A stretch of 64,000 bases of DNA from an uncultured Arenicella sp. (GCA_937973905.1 CALJJR010000001.1:1-64000); one strand, 5' to 3'; numbered from the stretch's first letter, positions 20,469-31,023 are shown. Notes: generated by a model from the sequence alone, not told the origin. Made by a program: numbers and translations.

Positions 20469-21569
20469 ATGGATTCAACACCAATCGGTCGTTATGAGAA
20501 CGATCTCAACAAACCCGATTTTTTGGAAGACGCTGCCCAACGCATGGCGGTTGAGCATTTGCAGCGGCTGTTCGAAGAACTTGTAGCTCATACGCCGCCA
20601 CCACTGACCTTCTTACAAAAATTAGGTTTGCAGAAAACAGAGAATCCAAAACCAGTTAAAGGCCTGTACTTTTGGGGTGGCGTGGGGCGCGGTAAAACTT
20701 ACTTGGTCGATACATTTTTTGAATGTCTGCCGTTTGAGAACAAATTGCGTATGCATTTTCATCGCTTTATGCAACGGGTGCACACTGAACGCAAAGCGCT
20801 GAGCCAACAACAAGACCCCCTAAAGATCGTAGCAGATCAGCTGGCTTCCGAAGCGCGGGTACTTTGTTTTGATGAATTCGTTGTGAACGACGTTGCTGAT
20901 GCCGTTATTTTGGTGAAGCTGATGGAACGACTGTTTGACCATGGCGTGAGTCTTGTGGCGACCTCGAACGTTGAGCCAAAAGAACTGTATCTTGGCGGGC
21001 TGCAGCGGGACTTGTTTTTACCCGCTATTGATATGATTTACGACCACACAGAGGTTGTAAATATAGATTCTGGTATTGATTACCGGCTGCGATTTTTAGA
21101 TAAAGCGGAAATCTATTTCTGCCCGCTTGGAGACGACGCGCATCATGGCATGACCTACAATTTCGAACATTTGGCACCAGAACATGGCACGCAGCAAGGG
21201 GTAATCAATATTGAGGGTAGAGATTTAGAATATATCCGCCGGGCAGACGGCGTAATTTGGTTCACCTTTGACGAACTGTGTGATGGGCCTCGTTCGCAAA
21301 ATGACTATATTGAGCTGGCCCGCTGTTTTCAGTCCATGCTTATTTCAGAAGTCCCTGTTCTTGATAAGCTCAAAGAAGATCAAGCACGTCGATTTATAAA
21401 TCTCGTTGACGTACTTTACGACCACAGCGTTAAGCTGATTATTTCGGCCGCGGCGCCCGTATTGGATTTGTACACCGGCAGCAAAGTAGAGTTTGAATTC
21501 CAACGCACGGTAAGCCGACTACAAGAGATGCAATCTCATGATTATCTTGCGCTAAGGCACAAACCCTGA
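20469..21569 (+). CDS. zapE: Cell division ATPase ZapE (AFG1 family)
   Basis: KGLYFWGGVGRGKTYLVDTFFE, RMHFHRFMQRVH, LCFDEFVVNDVADAVIL, VSLVATSNVEPKELYLGGLQRDLFLPAI; start at ATG 20469 rather than 20298. Confidence 0.9.
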   Translation: MDSTPIGRYENDLNKPDFLEDAAQRMAVEHLQRLFEELVAHTPPPLTFLQKLGLQKTENPKPVKGLYFWGGVGRGKTYLVDTFFECLPFENKLRMHFHRFMQRVHTERKALSQQQDPLKIVADQLASEARVLCFDEFVVNDVADAVILVKLMERLFDHGVSLVATSNVEPKELYLGGLQRDLFLPAIDMIYDHTEVVNIDSGIDYRLRFLDKAEIYFCPLGDDAHHGMTYNFEHLAPEHGTQQGVINIEGRDLEYIRRADGVIWFTFDELCDGPRSQNDYIELARCFQSMLISEVPVLDKLKEDQARRFINLVDVLYDHSVKLIISAAAPVLDLYTGSKVEFEFQRTVSRLQEMQSHDYLALRHKP

Positions 21570-21618
21570 ACACAAAAACAACGATTAAAGCAACACACGC
21601 CCTTTACAGGAACCAGAG

Positions 21619-22341
21619 CTATTCTTGATTTGACTCGTCTCCCTCATCGTCTTTTTCTTCGTCGCTCTCATCACCCTCTTCGTCTTCAGGCTCTGGATCA
21701 GGGTCAATTACCCCCATTTTAATTGCTTCGGCTTTCACCTTTTCGGCATAGGTGAGAGATTTTTCTGATGCTTTCTCGGCCTCGGAGAATTCAGCTTGGG
21801 CTTTTGCGAGCGCCTCTTCAGCCTCCCGTTTCTCGCGATTCAACCGACCAACCTCTCGACGTGATTGTTTAACTTCGAAACGCATCACGCCTTCATCCAA
21901 TTCTGAACCGCAGGACCAAGATGCTATTTTAACCCCTTGCTCATCGTCACCCTGCGGAAACCAAGCCACGCCTTCAGTTAAAAAATAGGTGCCATGCAGT
22001 TGACGCTCACTTTCAGCCGGCACCAGAGTAGCGACGTCGCAATTTTTCTTAGTATAGAGCTGACACACAGGAAAGCCGATCTGCAACATTTTAAATACGC
22101 GGGTCTTCTTAAGCAGATTGTGACAACCCTCTCCTTTGGATTCACCGCCGGTAAGTGCGATGCGATCGGCTTGAAGCTGCTTATTCGCTTTGTAGAAACG
22201 CACGCTTTGTTTTGGGCTGACGGCCTTTGCCAAAAAGGGCTTTTGATTTTTCTTATCTTGCGCGACCGCAGATTGCAAGACACTCACACCGAGCATCATC
22301 AATGCCAACAATAGGGCATTGCGACAAATTCTCTTATTCAT
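21619..22341 (-). CDS. Hypothetical secreted protein with coiled-coil segment and acidic C-terminal tail
   Basis: Signal peptide (LLLALMMLGVSVLQSAVAQ), coiled-coil, C-terminus EPEDEEGDESDEEKDDEGDESNQE. Confidence 0.6.
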   Translation of the reverse strand: MNKRICRNALLLALMMLGVSVLQSAVAQDKKNQKPFLAKAVSPKQSVRFYKANKQLQADRIALTGGESKGEGCHNLLKKTRVFKMLQIGFPVCQLYTKKNCDVATLVPAESERQLHGTYFLTEGVAWFPQGDDEQGVKIASWSCGSELDEGVMRFEVKQSRREVGRLNREKREAEEALAKAQAEFSEAEKASEKSLTYAEKVKAEAIKMGVIDPDPEPEDEEGDESDEEKDDEGDESNQE

Positions 22342-22380
22342 TCTATTTTTGTTTTTACTGTAAGGAAATTGACGAAGAGT

Positions 22381-22827
22381 CTACCAAGACCCGAGTTTCC
22401 ATTTGGGTAGGTTAGGTGTTTCTTCAATGTCATTGGAGGTTGACTCAAGCTTGCCGTCGGAATCCGTTTCTTCAATGTATTGTTTCGCACCCGACGAATG
22501 CTCCAACTCAATGCGATAAACCTGCCCATTTTCGCGTTTTGATTCAACTATCTCAGCTTCGCCAAGCAACCCGTCGATACCAGAAGTTTCGTTACTTTCT
22601 TCACTTTCTTCAGACTCCGTTGAGTTTTTGATAGCCGACTCAGTTTGTTCTGCCACTTCGGCCACAGCCGGTTGCCCCTTGGTTTCCTGTCCCAATTCTG
22701 GAGGCGCTTGTTGTGCATCCACCGCCCCTGCAGTCACTACACTCATCATAATAAGTTTTAAAAACAGAGTTTTCAGGCCATGAACGTGCTTATTCATGGG
22801 TAGCAAAAAGTAGCGCGAATTTGGCAT
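22381..22827 (-). CDS. DUF2782-like protein, divergent from polA
   Basis: C-terminal pattern NGQVYRIEL...DSDGKLESTSNDIEETPNLPKWKLGSW resembles DUF2782, often a polA neighbour; likely start at an internal Met (MNKHVHGLK). Confidence 0.65.
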   Translation of the reverse strand: MPNSRYFLLPMNKHVHGLKTLFLKLIMMSVVTAGAVDAQQAPPELGQETKGQPAVAEVAEQTESAIKNSTESEESEESNETSGIDGLLGEAEIVESKRENGQVYRIELEHSSGAKQYIEETDSDGKLESTSNDIEETPNLPKWKLGSW

Positions 22828-22964
22828 GGTGGGTACCCTCCAAGGGTCTGTTGCAAGACAGCAAAAGCGTCACTGCATGGTATCATAACCGCTTTCCGCT
22901 CTAGGCAATACCAGCATGGCTTTAATGTGGCGATGTTGAACCCTGCAACTTGTAAAATCAGCCC

Positions 22965-25667
22965 ATGCAAAAGCCACAACTCATTCTGGTAGACGGTTCC
23001 TCTTATCTCTACCGTGCGTTTTATGTTCCGCAACTTAAGCGCATGATGACAGCTTCTGGGCAGCCAACGGGTGCCGTATTTGGTACGATCAATATGCTCA
23101 AGAGCTTGGCCTCAGAGTACCCAGAAGCGCAAATCGTGACGATATTTGATGCCAAAGGCAAAATTTTTCGGCATGAGATGTACGGGGATTACAAGGCCAA
23201 CCGACCGCCCATGCCTGACGAGCTGCGCAGTCAAATCGATTATTTACACAGATCGATAAAAGCGCTCGGATTGCCGTTGATCGCTATGCCAGGAGTCGAG
23301 GCTGATGATGTCATCGGCACCTACGCAAAACTGGCTTGCGAGGCAGGCAAGACCGTACTCGTTGCGACTGGCGACAAAGATTTAGCACAAATCGTAAACG
23401 CTAGCGTGCATTTGATCGACACCATGAAGAAAGTCATCTATGACGAGGCTGGGGTGGTGAAAAAGTATGGCGTTAAACCTGAGCAAATTATCGACTATTT
23501 AACGCTGATGGGAGACTCGTCGGACAATATCCCCGGCGTGCCGAAAGTTGGCCCAAAAACGGCAGTGAAGTGGTTAAACGAGTACCAAACTCTGGACAAC
23601 TTAATCGAACATGCCGATGAAATCGGCGGCAAAGTGGGCGAGTATTTTCGCGAATTCATTCCACAACTTCCACTGAGCAAAGATCTAGTGACAATCAGGT
23701 GTGAACTCGACGTCGATCCACCACTAAAGGATTTGCAAAGCACGGAACCAGACCAAGCCACCTTGATCGAAATCTACGGCGAGCTGCAGTTTAAAAAATG
23801 GCTGGCCGAGATGGGGGAATCACTACCTGCGGCATCCGCAACAACGGCCGAATTCACCAAAGGTGAATATGAAATCATCTTCGCGCAAGAACGCTTACTC
23901 GAGTGGGTTGAAGAACTCGCAAACAGCCAAGGCTTCGCTTTCGATACCGAGACTACCTCGGTGCTGGCACAAGAAGCAGAATTGGTTGGCGTATCTTTTG
24001 CTATTGAAGCCGGGCGAGCCGCCTATGTGCCGGTGGCACACAAGTACTCAGACGCACCTACGCAACTGCAACGAGAGTGGGTTCTTGCGCAACTGCAACC
24101 CCTGTTAGAGAACTCTGAGCTGCCTAAGATTGGGCAAAACTTAAAGTACGACCAGAGCGTACTGAGCAATTACGACATCGAACTGCGCGGCGTCCGCTTT
24201 GATACCATGCTTGAGTCCTATGTTCTTAACAGTGTTAACTCCAGGCACGATATGGACACTCTGTCTGAGCTCCATCTTGGCCATACACCAGTGGCATTTA
24301 CCGAAGTCGCTGGGAAAGGTAAGGCTCAACTCACTTTTGATCAGATTGAAATTGAAAAAGCCGGCCATTACGCAGCAGAAGATGCGGATGTCACTTTGCA
24401 GCTGCATAACACCTTAATGCCACAACTGACGAATCAGCCAGCCCTGCATCGCATTTTTAACGAAATAGAAATGCCTTTGATTGGCGTTCTTTCTAGGATT
24501 GAGAGCAATGGTGTGTTAATCGATGACACATTGCTGATGCAACAAAGCCAGGAACTCGCACAGGGCATGCAAGAAACCGAAATTAAGGCATACGATTTAG
24601 CAGGTGGGGAGTTCAACTTAGCATCGCCAAAGCAAATTCAAGAAATTTTGTACGACAAGATGGGCCTCCCAGTGCTCAAGAAAACGCCTAAAGGAGCGCC
24701 CTCTACGGCTGAAGACGTATTACAAGATTTGGCGCTTGAACACGAGCTGCCACGCCTTATTCTCGAACACCGCAGTCTCGGCAAGTTAAAATCGACGTAC
24801 ACAGATAAGCTCCCAACGATGATAAGCAGCCGAACCGGCCGCGTTCATACCTCCTACCATCAAGCGGTGGCCGCCACAGGTCGTTTGTCATCGAGTGACC
24901 CTAATCTGCAAAACATCCCAATTCGAACCGAACAAGGGCGTCGTATTCGCGAAGCATTTGTTCCCGCTTCAGGCAATACCATCATTGCGGCAGATTATTC
25001 GCAAATTGAACTGCGCATCATGGCGCATTTATCTGGCGACGATACGCTTGTCGCAGCGTTTAGCGACGGCTTGGATATTCATCGTGCCACAGCGGCAGAA
25101 ATTTTTGATACCGCGTTGAGCGAAGTCACGGATGAACAGCGCAGACACTCAAAAGCGGTCAATTTCGGTCTAATTTATGGGATGTCTGCCTTCGGTTTGG
25201 CTAAACAATTGCATGTGGAACGCAAGCAGGCCCAAGCCTATATCGACCAGTATTTCGCTCGCTATCCAGGTGTGGCTGAGTATATGGAGCGGACTCGGGA
25301 ACAAGCGCGCGAGCAAGGCTTTGTTGAGACAGTATTTGGGCGACGTTTGTACCTCCCCGACATCAATGCGCGCAACCACAACGTTCGACAATACGCCGAG
25401 AGGACGGCCATTAATGCCCCAATGCAAGGTACCGCGGCCGATATAATCAAGCTCGCCATGATTGAAACTGACCACTGGTTACAACAAGCAGACAATGGCT
25501 GCAAAATGATTATGCAGGTACACGATGAGCTGGTTCTAGAAGCACCCCAAGAGACCGCGAGCGAAATACAAGCGGCTGTGATCTCACTCATGCAACAAGT
25601 TGTTGATCTGGCAATACCTTTAGTTGTTGATGCTGCTCAGGGCCAAAACTGGTCAGCGGCACATTAA
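22965..25667 (+). CDS. polA: DNA polymerase I
   Basis: 5'-3' exonuclease N-terminus (LILVDGSSYLYRAFYV), 3'-5' exonuclease (AFDTETTS), polymerase motifs (ADYSQIELRIMAHLSGD, RRHSKAVNFGLIYGMSAFGLA, MIMQVHDELVLE). Confidence 0.97.
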   Translation: MQKPQLILVDGSSYLYRAFYVPQLKRMMTASGQPTGAVFGTINMLKSLASEYPEAQIVTIFDAKGKIFRHEMYGDYKANRPPMPDELRSQIDYLHRSIKALGLPLIAMPGVEADDVIGTYAKLACEAGKTVLVATGDKDLAQIVNASVHLIDTMKKVIYDEAGVVKKYGVKPEQIIDYLTLMGDSSDNIPGVPKVGPKTAVKWLNEYQTLDNLIEHADEIGGKVGEYFREFIPQLPLSKDLVTIRCELDVDPPLKDLQSTEPDQATLIEIYGELQFKKWLAEMGESLPAASATTAEFTKGEYEIIFAQERLLEWVEELANSQGFAFDTETTSVLAQEAELVGVSFAIEAGRAAYVPVAHKYSDAPTQLQREWVLAQLQPLLENSELPKIGQNLKYDQSVLSNYDIELRGVRFDTMLESYVLNSVNSRHDMDTLSELHLGHTPVAFTEVAGKGKAQLTFDQIEIEKAGHYAAEDADVTLQLHNTLMPQLTNQPALHRIFNEIEMPLIGVLSRIESNGVLIDDTLLMQQSQELAQGMQETEIKAYDLAGGEFNLASPKQIQEILYDKMGLPVLKKTPKGAPSTAEDVLQDLALEHELPRLILEHRSLGKLKSTYTDKLPTMISSRTGRVHTSYHQAVAATGRLSSSDPNLQNIPIRTEQGRRIREAFVPASGNTIIAADYSQIELRIMAHLSGDDTLVAAFSDGLDIHRATAAEIFDTALSEVTDEQRRHSKAVNFGLIYGMSAFGLAKQLHVERKQAQAYIDQYFARYPGVAEYMERTREQAREQGFVETVFGRRLYLPDINARNHNVRQYAERTAINAPMQGTAADIIKLAMIETDHWLQQADNGCKMIMQVHDELVLEAPQETASEIQAAVISLMQQVVDLAIPLVVDAAQGQNWSAAH

Positions 25668-25829
25668 CTCGGGTGCAGGCGGCAAGGTTTTGGTTTAAAA
25701 TCAGGCAATTGGGTGGAAAATTAAAACGGTCATCGGGCTCGTGTCCGTCGTTTCCGCAACATTAGTTGCACGACGAAGGTGGGTCGAAGTGTTGGGTTAC
25801 ACTGAAAGAAGCGCCGTAATTTCAGGGTT

Positions 25830-27263
25830 ATGCAGAATAAAAATTTGATTAAATGGGCTGGGTTGTCGATTGTTTTTGTAACGATCATTTGGTGGTTGTG
25901 GCCATCGGAATCTGATGATCTCAACGCACAACTCGATAGTGCATCGGGCGGTCAAAGCTTGGTCTCTGCAATTCAACCAATCAATAATGCCGACGCCTTG
26001 ACGGGTTCGGAAAAACTACCCGAAAAATTAACTCAAGCCTTGGTATACACGCCGAATGCGCGCGATCTAAACGATTTTACCAGCGCGAATGAGGCCATCC
26101 AGTCAGGCAGTTATGAGGCTGCAATCACGCTGCTGAAAGGCATAATCGAGCGCCAGCCAGGCTTGTTGGAACCGTATATTAACTTAGCGTCGGCACAAGC
26201 AGCATCGGGCAATTTAGACGATGCGCGCAAGACCCTCATGCAAGGCCTAAGTGCCAACGAAAACTACGGCGCCCTGTTCAGCAATCTGCAAGACGTACAT
26301 GCGGCTCTCGCCGCGGACGCCTACCAACTTGCATTGGCTGAAAATGCAGGCGCACAAGTAAGTCCTCCAAAAAAATCCCTTAGACTGCCATTAGTGACTG
26401 CTCTGAATGCCAGCGTAAGTTCAAATGACGATGTTGCTCTACAGAAAGCGCGCTCACAAATAAAAAACCTGGAAGCCGCGTTAGCCGATAAACAAAAGGA
26501 ATTTGCTGCCGAACAAGCCTTGTTAGCGCAAGCAAGAACCGAACTCGCATCGAATCAAACATCGCTAACATCAACCCAAGAGCAATTAAAAGTTGCCGAA
26601 TCAGCGGCCTCTCTCAGTAACGAAGCGTCTTCCACGGCCAGCAGCAAAATTATCGCTTTGGAAACACGACTCACCGCGGCGCAACAAGAAATCGCGCAAA
26701 TGTCGAGCAACCATCAGGCTGAGATAGCGTCACTTAACCAGCAACTCCAGCAACAAAAGCTCGCTCTTTCAGAACAACAACTGTTAGCTAAACAGGCGCA
26801 AGAAAGGCAAGCTCAAGAGCTTGCAGCTAAGCAGGTCGCCGCTGCAACCGTTCAGCCTGAAGCCGCTCTGCAGACCGCACCTAAACCAGTAGCTTCAGAC
26901 ACTGCTCGAGACGTGAGCACGAATGGCATTGCGCATGTACGGAGCTGGGCAAAGGCGTGGTCGGCGCAAAATGTGTCTGATTACATTGCTCACTATTTAG
27001 ACGACTACTCTCCATCAGGCAGCGGATTGAGCAATGCGGATTGGCGTGCGCAACGACAGGTTCGACTGACCAATAAAGACTTTATCGAAGTGACGCTCAC
27101 TGACTTTGAAACTGAGCGTAAGGGCGATCAACTCCAAGTAAGATTTGTGCAGCGTTACCGCTCGAACACCATGGATGACACGATCCGCAAACAGATCAGT
27201 CTAGTGGCTCCAAATGGCGATTGGAACTCACCGCGGATTGTTGCAGAACAAGTTGTTCGCTAG
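25830..27263 (+). CDS. TPR/coiled-coil protein with C-terminal NTF2-like (Cds6-like) domain
   Basis: N-terminal TM, TPR-like helices (EAAITLLKGIIERQPGLLEPYINLASAQAASGNLDDARKTL), long coiled coil, C-terminal VRSWAKAWSAQNVSDYIAHYLDDYSP. Confidence 0.7.
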   Translation: MQNKNLIKWAGLSIVFVTIIWWLWPSESDDLNAQLDSASGGQSLVSAIQPINNADALTGSEKLPEKLTQALVYTPNARDLNDFTSANEAIQSGSYEAAITLLKGIIERQPGLLEPYINLASAQAASGNLDDARKTLMQGLSANENYGALFSNLQDVHAALAADAYQLALAENAGAQVSPPKKSLRLPLVTALNASVSSNDDVALQKARSQIKNLEAALADKQKEFAAEQALLAQARTELASNQTSLTSTQEQLKVAESAASLSNEASSTASSKIIALETRLTAAQQEIAQMSSNHQAEIASLNQQLQQQKLALSEQQLLAKQAQERQAQELAAKQVAAATVQPEAALQTAPKPVASDTARDVSTNGIAHVRSWAKAWSAQNVSDYIAHYLDDYSPSGSGLSNADWRAQRQVRLTNKDFIEVTLTDFETERKGDQLQVRFVQRYRSNTMDDTIRKQISLVAPNGDWNSPRIVAEQVVR

Positions 27264-27272
27264 ACAAATAAC

Positions 27273-28496
27273 ATGCAGCAAAGCAACGTGAAAAAGTTTG
27301 CCCCATTGCTAGCAACTATTAGCCTGCTAATGGCCGGTATTTTGCCCTCCAGCGCGAACAACCATGGCGACTACAATACGTACGAGCCAGCCATCCTAAA
27401 AATTATTGAAACGATCAAAAATGGTGAGCTCAACAACGCGTTAGTGCTAACTGAAACTCACTTGCAAGAGTTTCCAAAGAGTCGCGTGGGCCACTTGCTC
27501 AAAGCCGACATATTACAAGCACTGGTCTTTAACCCGACTTCTTTCACTAGCTCTTCTTACCAGAGGACTAAGGAAATCCCAATCAGCTCAGAAACAACAC
27601 TGGGTTTACGCCATCAAATCCGCAATCGATGGTTACATCACAATCGCGATCAATTAACACACTCAAAATTACCTGCCAGCTTGGTCGACATGGGTCGTCA
27701 CAAACATGTGATGGTCAGTGATATGAGTGCTGGCAGGCTCTACCTCTATAGAAATAGAAATGGCGAACCTGAACTCGTCAAAGATTATTATCTCACCGTC
27801 GGCTCGGCGGGTTATGGAAAAGAATACGAAGGAGATAACAAGACTCCGATTGGCGTGTACTCCATTTATCAACACATTCCCGGTGCTGAGCTACCTGATC
27901 TTTACGGCAAGGGCGCGTATCCGGTGGACTATCCAAACCGTTACGATCGGGCACTAAAACGTACCGGTTACGGAATCTGGCTGCACGGCACCCCGTCAAA
28001 TACGTATGCACGTTCTCCTTGGGCCAGCGAGGGCTGCTTTGTTCTCAGCAATGATGATTTGCTGGACATTGAAAAGTACATTGATGTCGAAGGTCGAACC
28101 CCAGTTATCTTGGCGGATGAAATAGAGTGGGTGTCTCCTGCAGAACTTGATCAACGACGTGAACGGCTAAATCGTACCATTCAAGCTTGGCAAAAAGATT
28201 GGGAGAGCCTGAATACACAAGCCTATCTTGATCATTACTCGCGCGAGAACTTTAATTTCGGCACTGAGAACTTCAACCCTTGGGCACGCCGTAAAGAACA
28301 AGTGAATGCAGCAAAAACTTTTATTCAAGTGGATCTCGCCGTGGAAAGTCTATTTCTCTATCCGGGTGAGACAGACATGTTTGTGGTGCAATACCAACAA
28401 AAGTATCTCTCGAATAACTATGCGGGAGCGACCACTAAAGAACAGTACTGGCGGCGAGAAAGTGACGGCCGCTGGAGAATCGTTTACGAGAGCTAG
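27273..28496 (+). CDS. L,D-transpeptidase (YkuD family) with C-terminal NTF2-like domain
   Basis: Signal peptide; YkuD catalytic region GYGIWLHGTPSNTYARSPWASEGCFVLSNDDL; C-terminal IQAWQKDWESLNTQAYLDHYS domain. Confidence 0.85.
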   Translation: MQQSNVKKFAPLLATISLLMAGILPSSANNHGDYNTYEPAILKIIETIKNGELNNALVLTETHLQEFPKSRVGHLLKADILQALVFNPTSFTSSSYQRTKEIPISSETTLGLRHQIRNRWLHHNRDQLTHSKLPASLVDMGRHKHVMVSDMSAGRLYLYRNRNGEPELVKDYYLTVGSAGYGKEYEGDNKTPIGVYSIYQHIPGAELPDLYGKGAYPVDYPNRYDRALKRTGYGIWLHGTPSNTYARSPWASEGCFVLSNDDLLDIEKYIDVEGRTPVILADEIEWVSPAELDQRRERLNRTIQAWQKDWESLNTQAYLDHYSRENFNFGTENFNPWARRKEQVNAAKTFIQVDLAVESLFLYPGETDMFVVQYQQKYLSNNYAGATTKEQYWRRESDGRWRIVYES

Positions 28497-28514
28497 TGCA
28501 ATTGACGTGCCACA

Positions 28515-29684
28515 CTAATCTCCCGACTGAGCAACATCCTGATTCACGTTTTTTCGTAACCAAGAGACAATATCTTCCCAGATCTGGGTTGTCTCTTGTT
28601 CACTGGGCATGTCCCATGCATGCGGTAACTCCAATGTTATAACCGGAATATCGCGGTTGATCCCAGCGTAATTTCCCAGTGATCCTGGGTAGGTCCCTAA
28701 TAAATTTAAATGTAACTTACCCAAGCTCTTAGGCGCGCTGTTTAATACCAGCGCATCGAAATCCACTACTCCATATGGAGCATGGACGCTGATGATTGCA
28801 TCAGGTTTGAACTCATTGATCACATCAATAAGCCACTGGGTCTCTGGCTCACTGGCTGGCTTCTCACCTGGATAGCGACGCGGGTTCTCGCCCTGTTTAT
28901 TGCGCCAATACTTAAGCGCATTTTCTTCCCAATCGTCTGATGGTAGGTTGCGGTTCAAGTCAACGCCATTCTTATTGGTGCGCTGCGCCGATCTTGGCAA
29001 AACCCCATCTGGATTCATCATCGGCACCACGTGCCAATGAAACAAACCGGAGTGAAACCTGTTCAGCTTCTCGATCCATTTAAAGACAATACTCACAGAG
29101 GTAAGTTCATCCCCATGGATGCCACCAATAACCAATATCTTACCTTGCGCCTCTCGTCCAGGCAGAGGAGCATATTCTCTAAACAAGATTGGAAAACCGT
29201 CGACTGAAAGGCAATGACTTTCTTGCAAGCGTGCCGCATTGCAACTTTTCTCACTGACGCTCGCCAATCGTCTCGATATCCTTTTACACGCTTGTTCTGC
29301 ACTTATGGAGCTCGATTCCTGCTTCTGATTAAGACAAAACAATGCTGCCTCCGATCCAACGACGGGTTCCTCAACAGTCAGCTGTTCGGGAGTTGAAAAA
29401 CCCATATCCTCAATTAATATCTGCCCTGCAGTAGACGTCTGCGCTTCAACTTCATCATCACTAGGGAGTTGAACTGCGCCATCGGTGACTGCACCAGTAT
29501 TTTGCGCTGCTTCTGGCACTGAGGTTTGGGGTTCGAGACCCTCACGCTCTTCGATATTGAGCACATCTGACTGTTGAGCTGTCTCGTCAGGTCGTTCCTG
29601 ACAAGCAGCCAAAATAAATGCCAGAAATATCCAGAGATGGGGCTTTTTGCTCGAGACGTTGAATACGGAAATTGGATGCTTCAT
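28515..29684 (-). CDS. M14 family zinc carboxypeptidase, murein peptide amidase (MpaA)-like lipoprotein
   Basis: Lipobox LAAC; Zn motif GGIHGDE; NPDGVLPRSAQRTNKNGVDLNRNLP; PVITLELPHAWD. Confidence 0.8.
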   Translation of the reverse strand: MKHPISVFNVSSKKPHLWIFLAFILAACQERPDETAQQSDVLNIEEREGLEPQTSVPEAAQNTGAVTDGAVQLPSDDEVEAQTSTAGQILIEDMGFSTPEQLTVEEPVVGSEAALFCLNQKQESSSISAEQACKRISRRLASVSEKSCNAARLQESHCLSVDGFPILFREYAPLPGREAQGKILVIGGIHGDELTSVSIVFKWIEKLNRFHSGLFHWHVVPMMNPDGVLPRSAQRTNKNGVDLNRNLPSDDWEENALKYWRNKQGENPRRYPGEKPASEPETQWLIDVINEFKPDAIISVHAPYGVVDFDALVLNSAPKSLGKLHLNLLGTYPGSLGNYAGINRDIPVITLELPHAWDMPSEQETTQIWEDIVSWLRKNVNQDVAQSGD

Positions 29685-29971
29685 TTGTATACTGCTCTGC
29701 TCGCACTCAATGCTCGCCGGTTAGGTAGACAGAGTATAAACGCCGGATGGATTCTTGTGCTAATCGCTTAGCTGGAATGTAACTTAAATGAGATCAAAAG
29801 AGGGCGAATTGCTGGAGTTCCAAGCTTAAGAATCAAGATTTCCAGTCGCACAACCACCGAGCAATGAATACTGGTCAACGGCAGAACGCACAAGCATCAA
29901 GAAATAGAAAAGATGACCGACTTAGCCGTCAAGAAAGAAGGCATCTATACGTCAGTGAGAACGCAAGATGC

Positions 29972-30044
29972 CCAGGGCAGGCGAGAAATACCGTTTAAAA
30001 GGTATTCCAAGGGGATGTCGTTTGGGGGGGACTGCCTGCCCTGG
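29972..30044. other. Intergenic structured element (11-bp inverted repeat with a nested hairpin)
   Basis: CCAGGGCAGGC(29972-29982)/GCCTGCCCTGG(30034-30044) perfect inverted repeat; nested AATACC(29987-29992)/GGTATT(30001-30006); followed by ATTTTTT on plus strand. Confidence 0.5.
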
Positions 30045-30217
30045 ACAATTTTTTCACCGCCCCATTTTACTAACAAAATGACAACGGCCGTAAAGCTTGA
30101 GTCCGATCGTACTATAAAGCAAAAGTGTAGCCAATCCAAGACACTTTTTCGAATGTAACAAAAGCCTCACATCGACTGTTAGATATTAGTAGGCTTGGTC
30201 GAATGTTGGGCGCGGCG

Positions 30218-30880
30218 TTAGCCATTATCGCCTGCCAGAGCGTCGCTCACCCACTCATCGATTTGAGCACGCATAATACTGACGCCCAAGCCATTGACTG
30301 AGGAAAAAGGCTCAACGCCAAACTGTCCACCAAGCTGCTCTAGTTCGCGTTCCACGCTCAGGCAGGTTGCAGCTGCCTTGCCCTTGGTTAGTTTGTCAGC
30401 TTTGGTCAGTAATACTTGAGTAGGAAGGTTTGAGTCTCTGGCCCATTCCGCCATTTGCCTATCGAGCTCGGTCAGCGGATGACGAATGTCCATCAATAGT
30501 ACGAGAACCACCAGATTTGACCGTTCCGCGAGATACTTATGGATGGTTTTTTGCCACTTTTCCTTAACCGCCAGCGGCACTTGTGCAAAGCCATAACCCG
30601 GCAGGTCCACCAAGCGTGCATTGTCACCCATGGTAAAAAAATTGATTTGCTGCGTACGGCCCGGGGTTTTACTGGTGCGAGCTAATTTACGCCGCTGCGT
30701 AATCGCGTTAATCGCGCTCGATTTTCCCACATTGGAACGCCCTGCAAAGGCAATTTCGACGGATTTATCATCTGGAAATTGCGCGACTTCAGCGGCGCCC
30801 AGGATGAACTCACAGTCACGCAAAATGGCCGGCAGAGCATTGTCGTTCTGCGGAGGCTTGTTGGTATTATTTGGCATCGC
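30218..30880 (-). CDS. engB: Ribosome biogenesis GTP-binding protein EngB/YsxC (YihA)
   Basis: EIAFAGRSNVGKSSAINAIT, KTPGRTQQINFF, LVDLPGYGFA, LLTKADKL; start at MPNNTNK. Confidence 0.95.
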   Translation of the reverse strand, partial: AMPNNTNKPPQNDNALPAILRDCEFILGAAEVAQFPDDKSVEIAFAGRSNVGKSSAINAITQRRKLARTSKTPGRTQQINFFTMGDNARLVDLPGYGFAQVPLAVKEKWQKTIHKYLAERSNLVVLVLLMDIRHPLTELDRQMAEWARDSNLPTQVLLTKADKLTKGKAAATCLSVERELEQLGGQFGVEPFSSVNGLGVSIMRAQIDEWVSDALAGDNG

Positions 30881-31023
30881 GCGATTGTAACAAGAACCAC
30901 GACCGATGCGGGCTTGTTGTCTCAATGCAAACGCCCTTATTTGCTTGTGACCTGCACTATGGCATGCTATAAACCACAGCCGTAAATCTGATCGTAATTT
31001 GAGCTCTTTCCGGAGACGTTTTA

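Noticed and set aside
29913-30158. ORFs of 81 aa (+) and 64 aa (-) in the gap next to engB
   Set aside because: Low-complexity unrecognisable products overlapping a strong inverted repeat; no clear Shine-Dalgarno.
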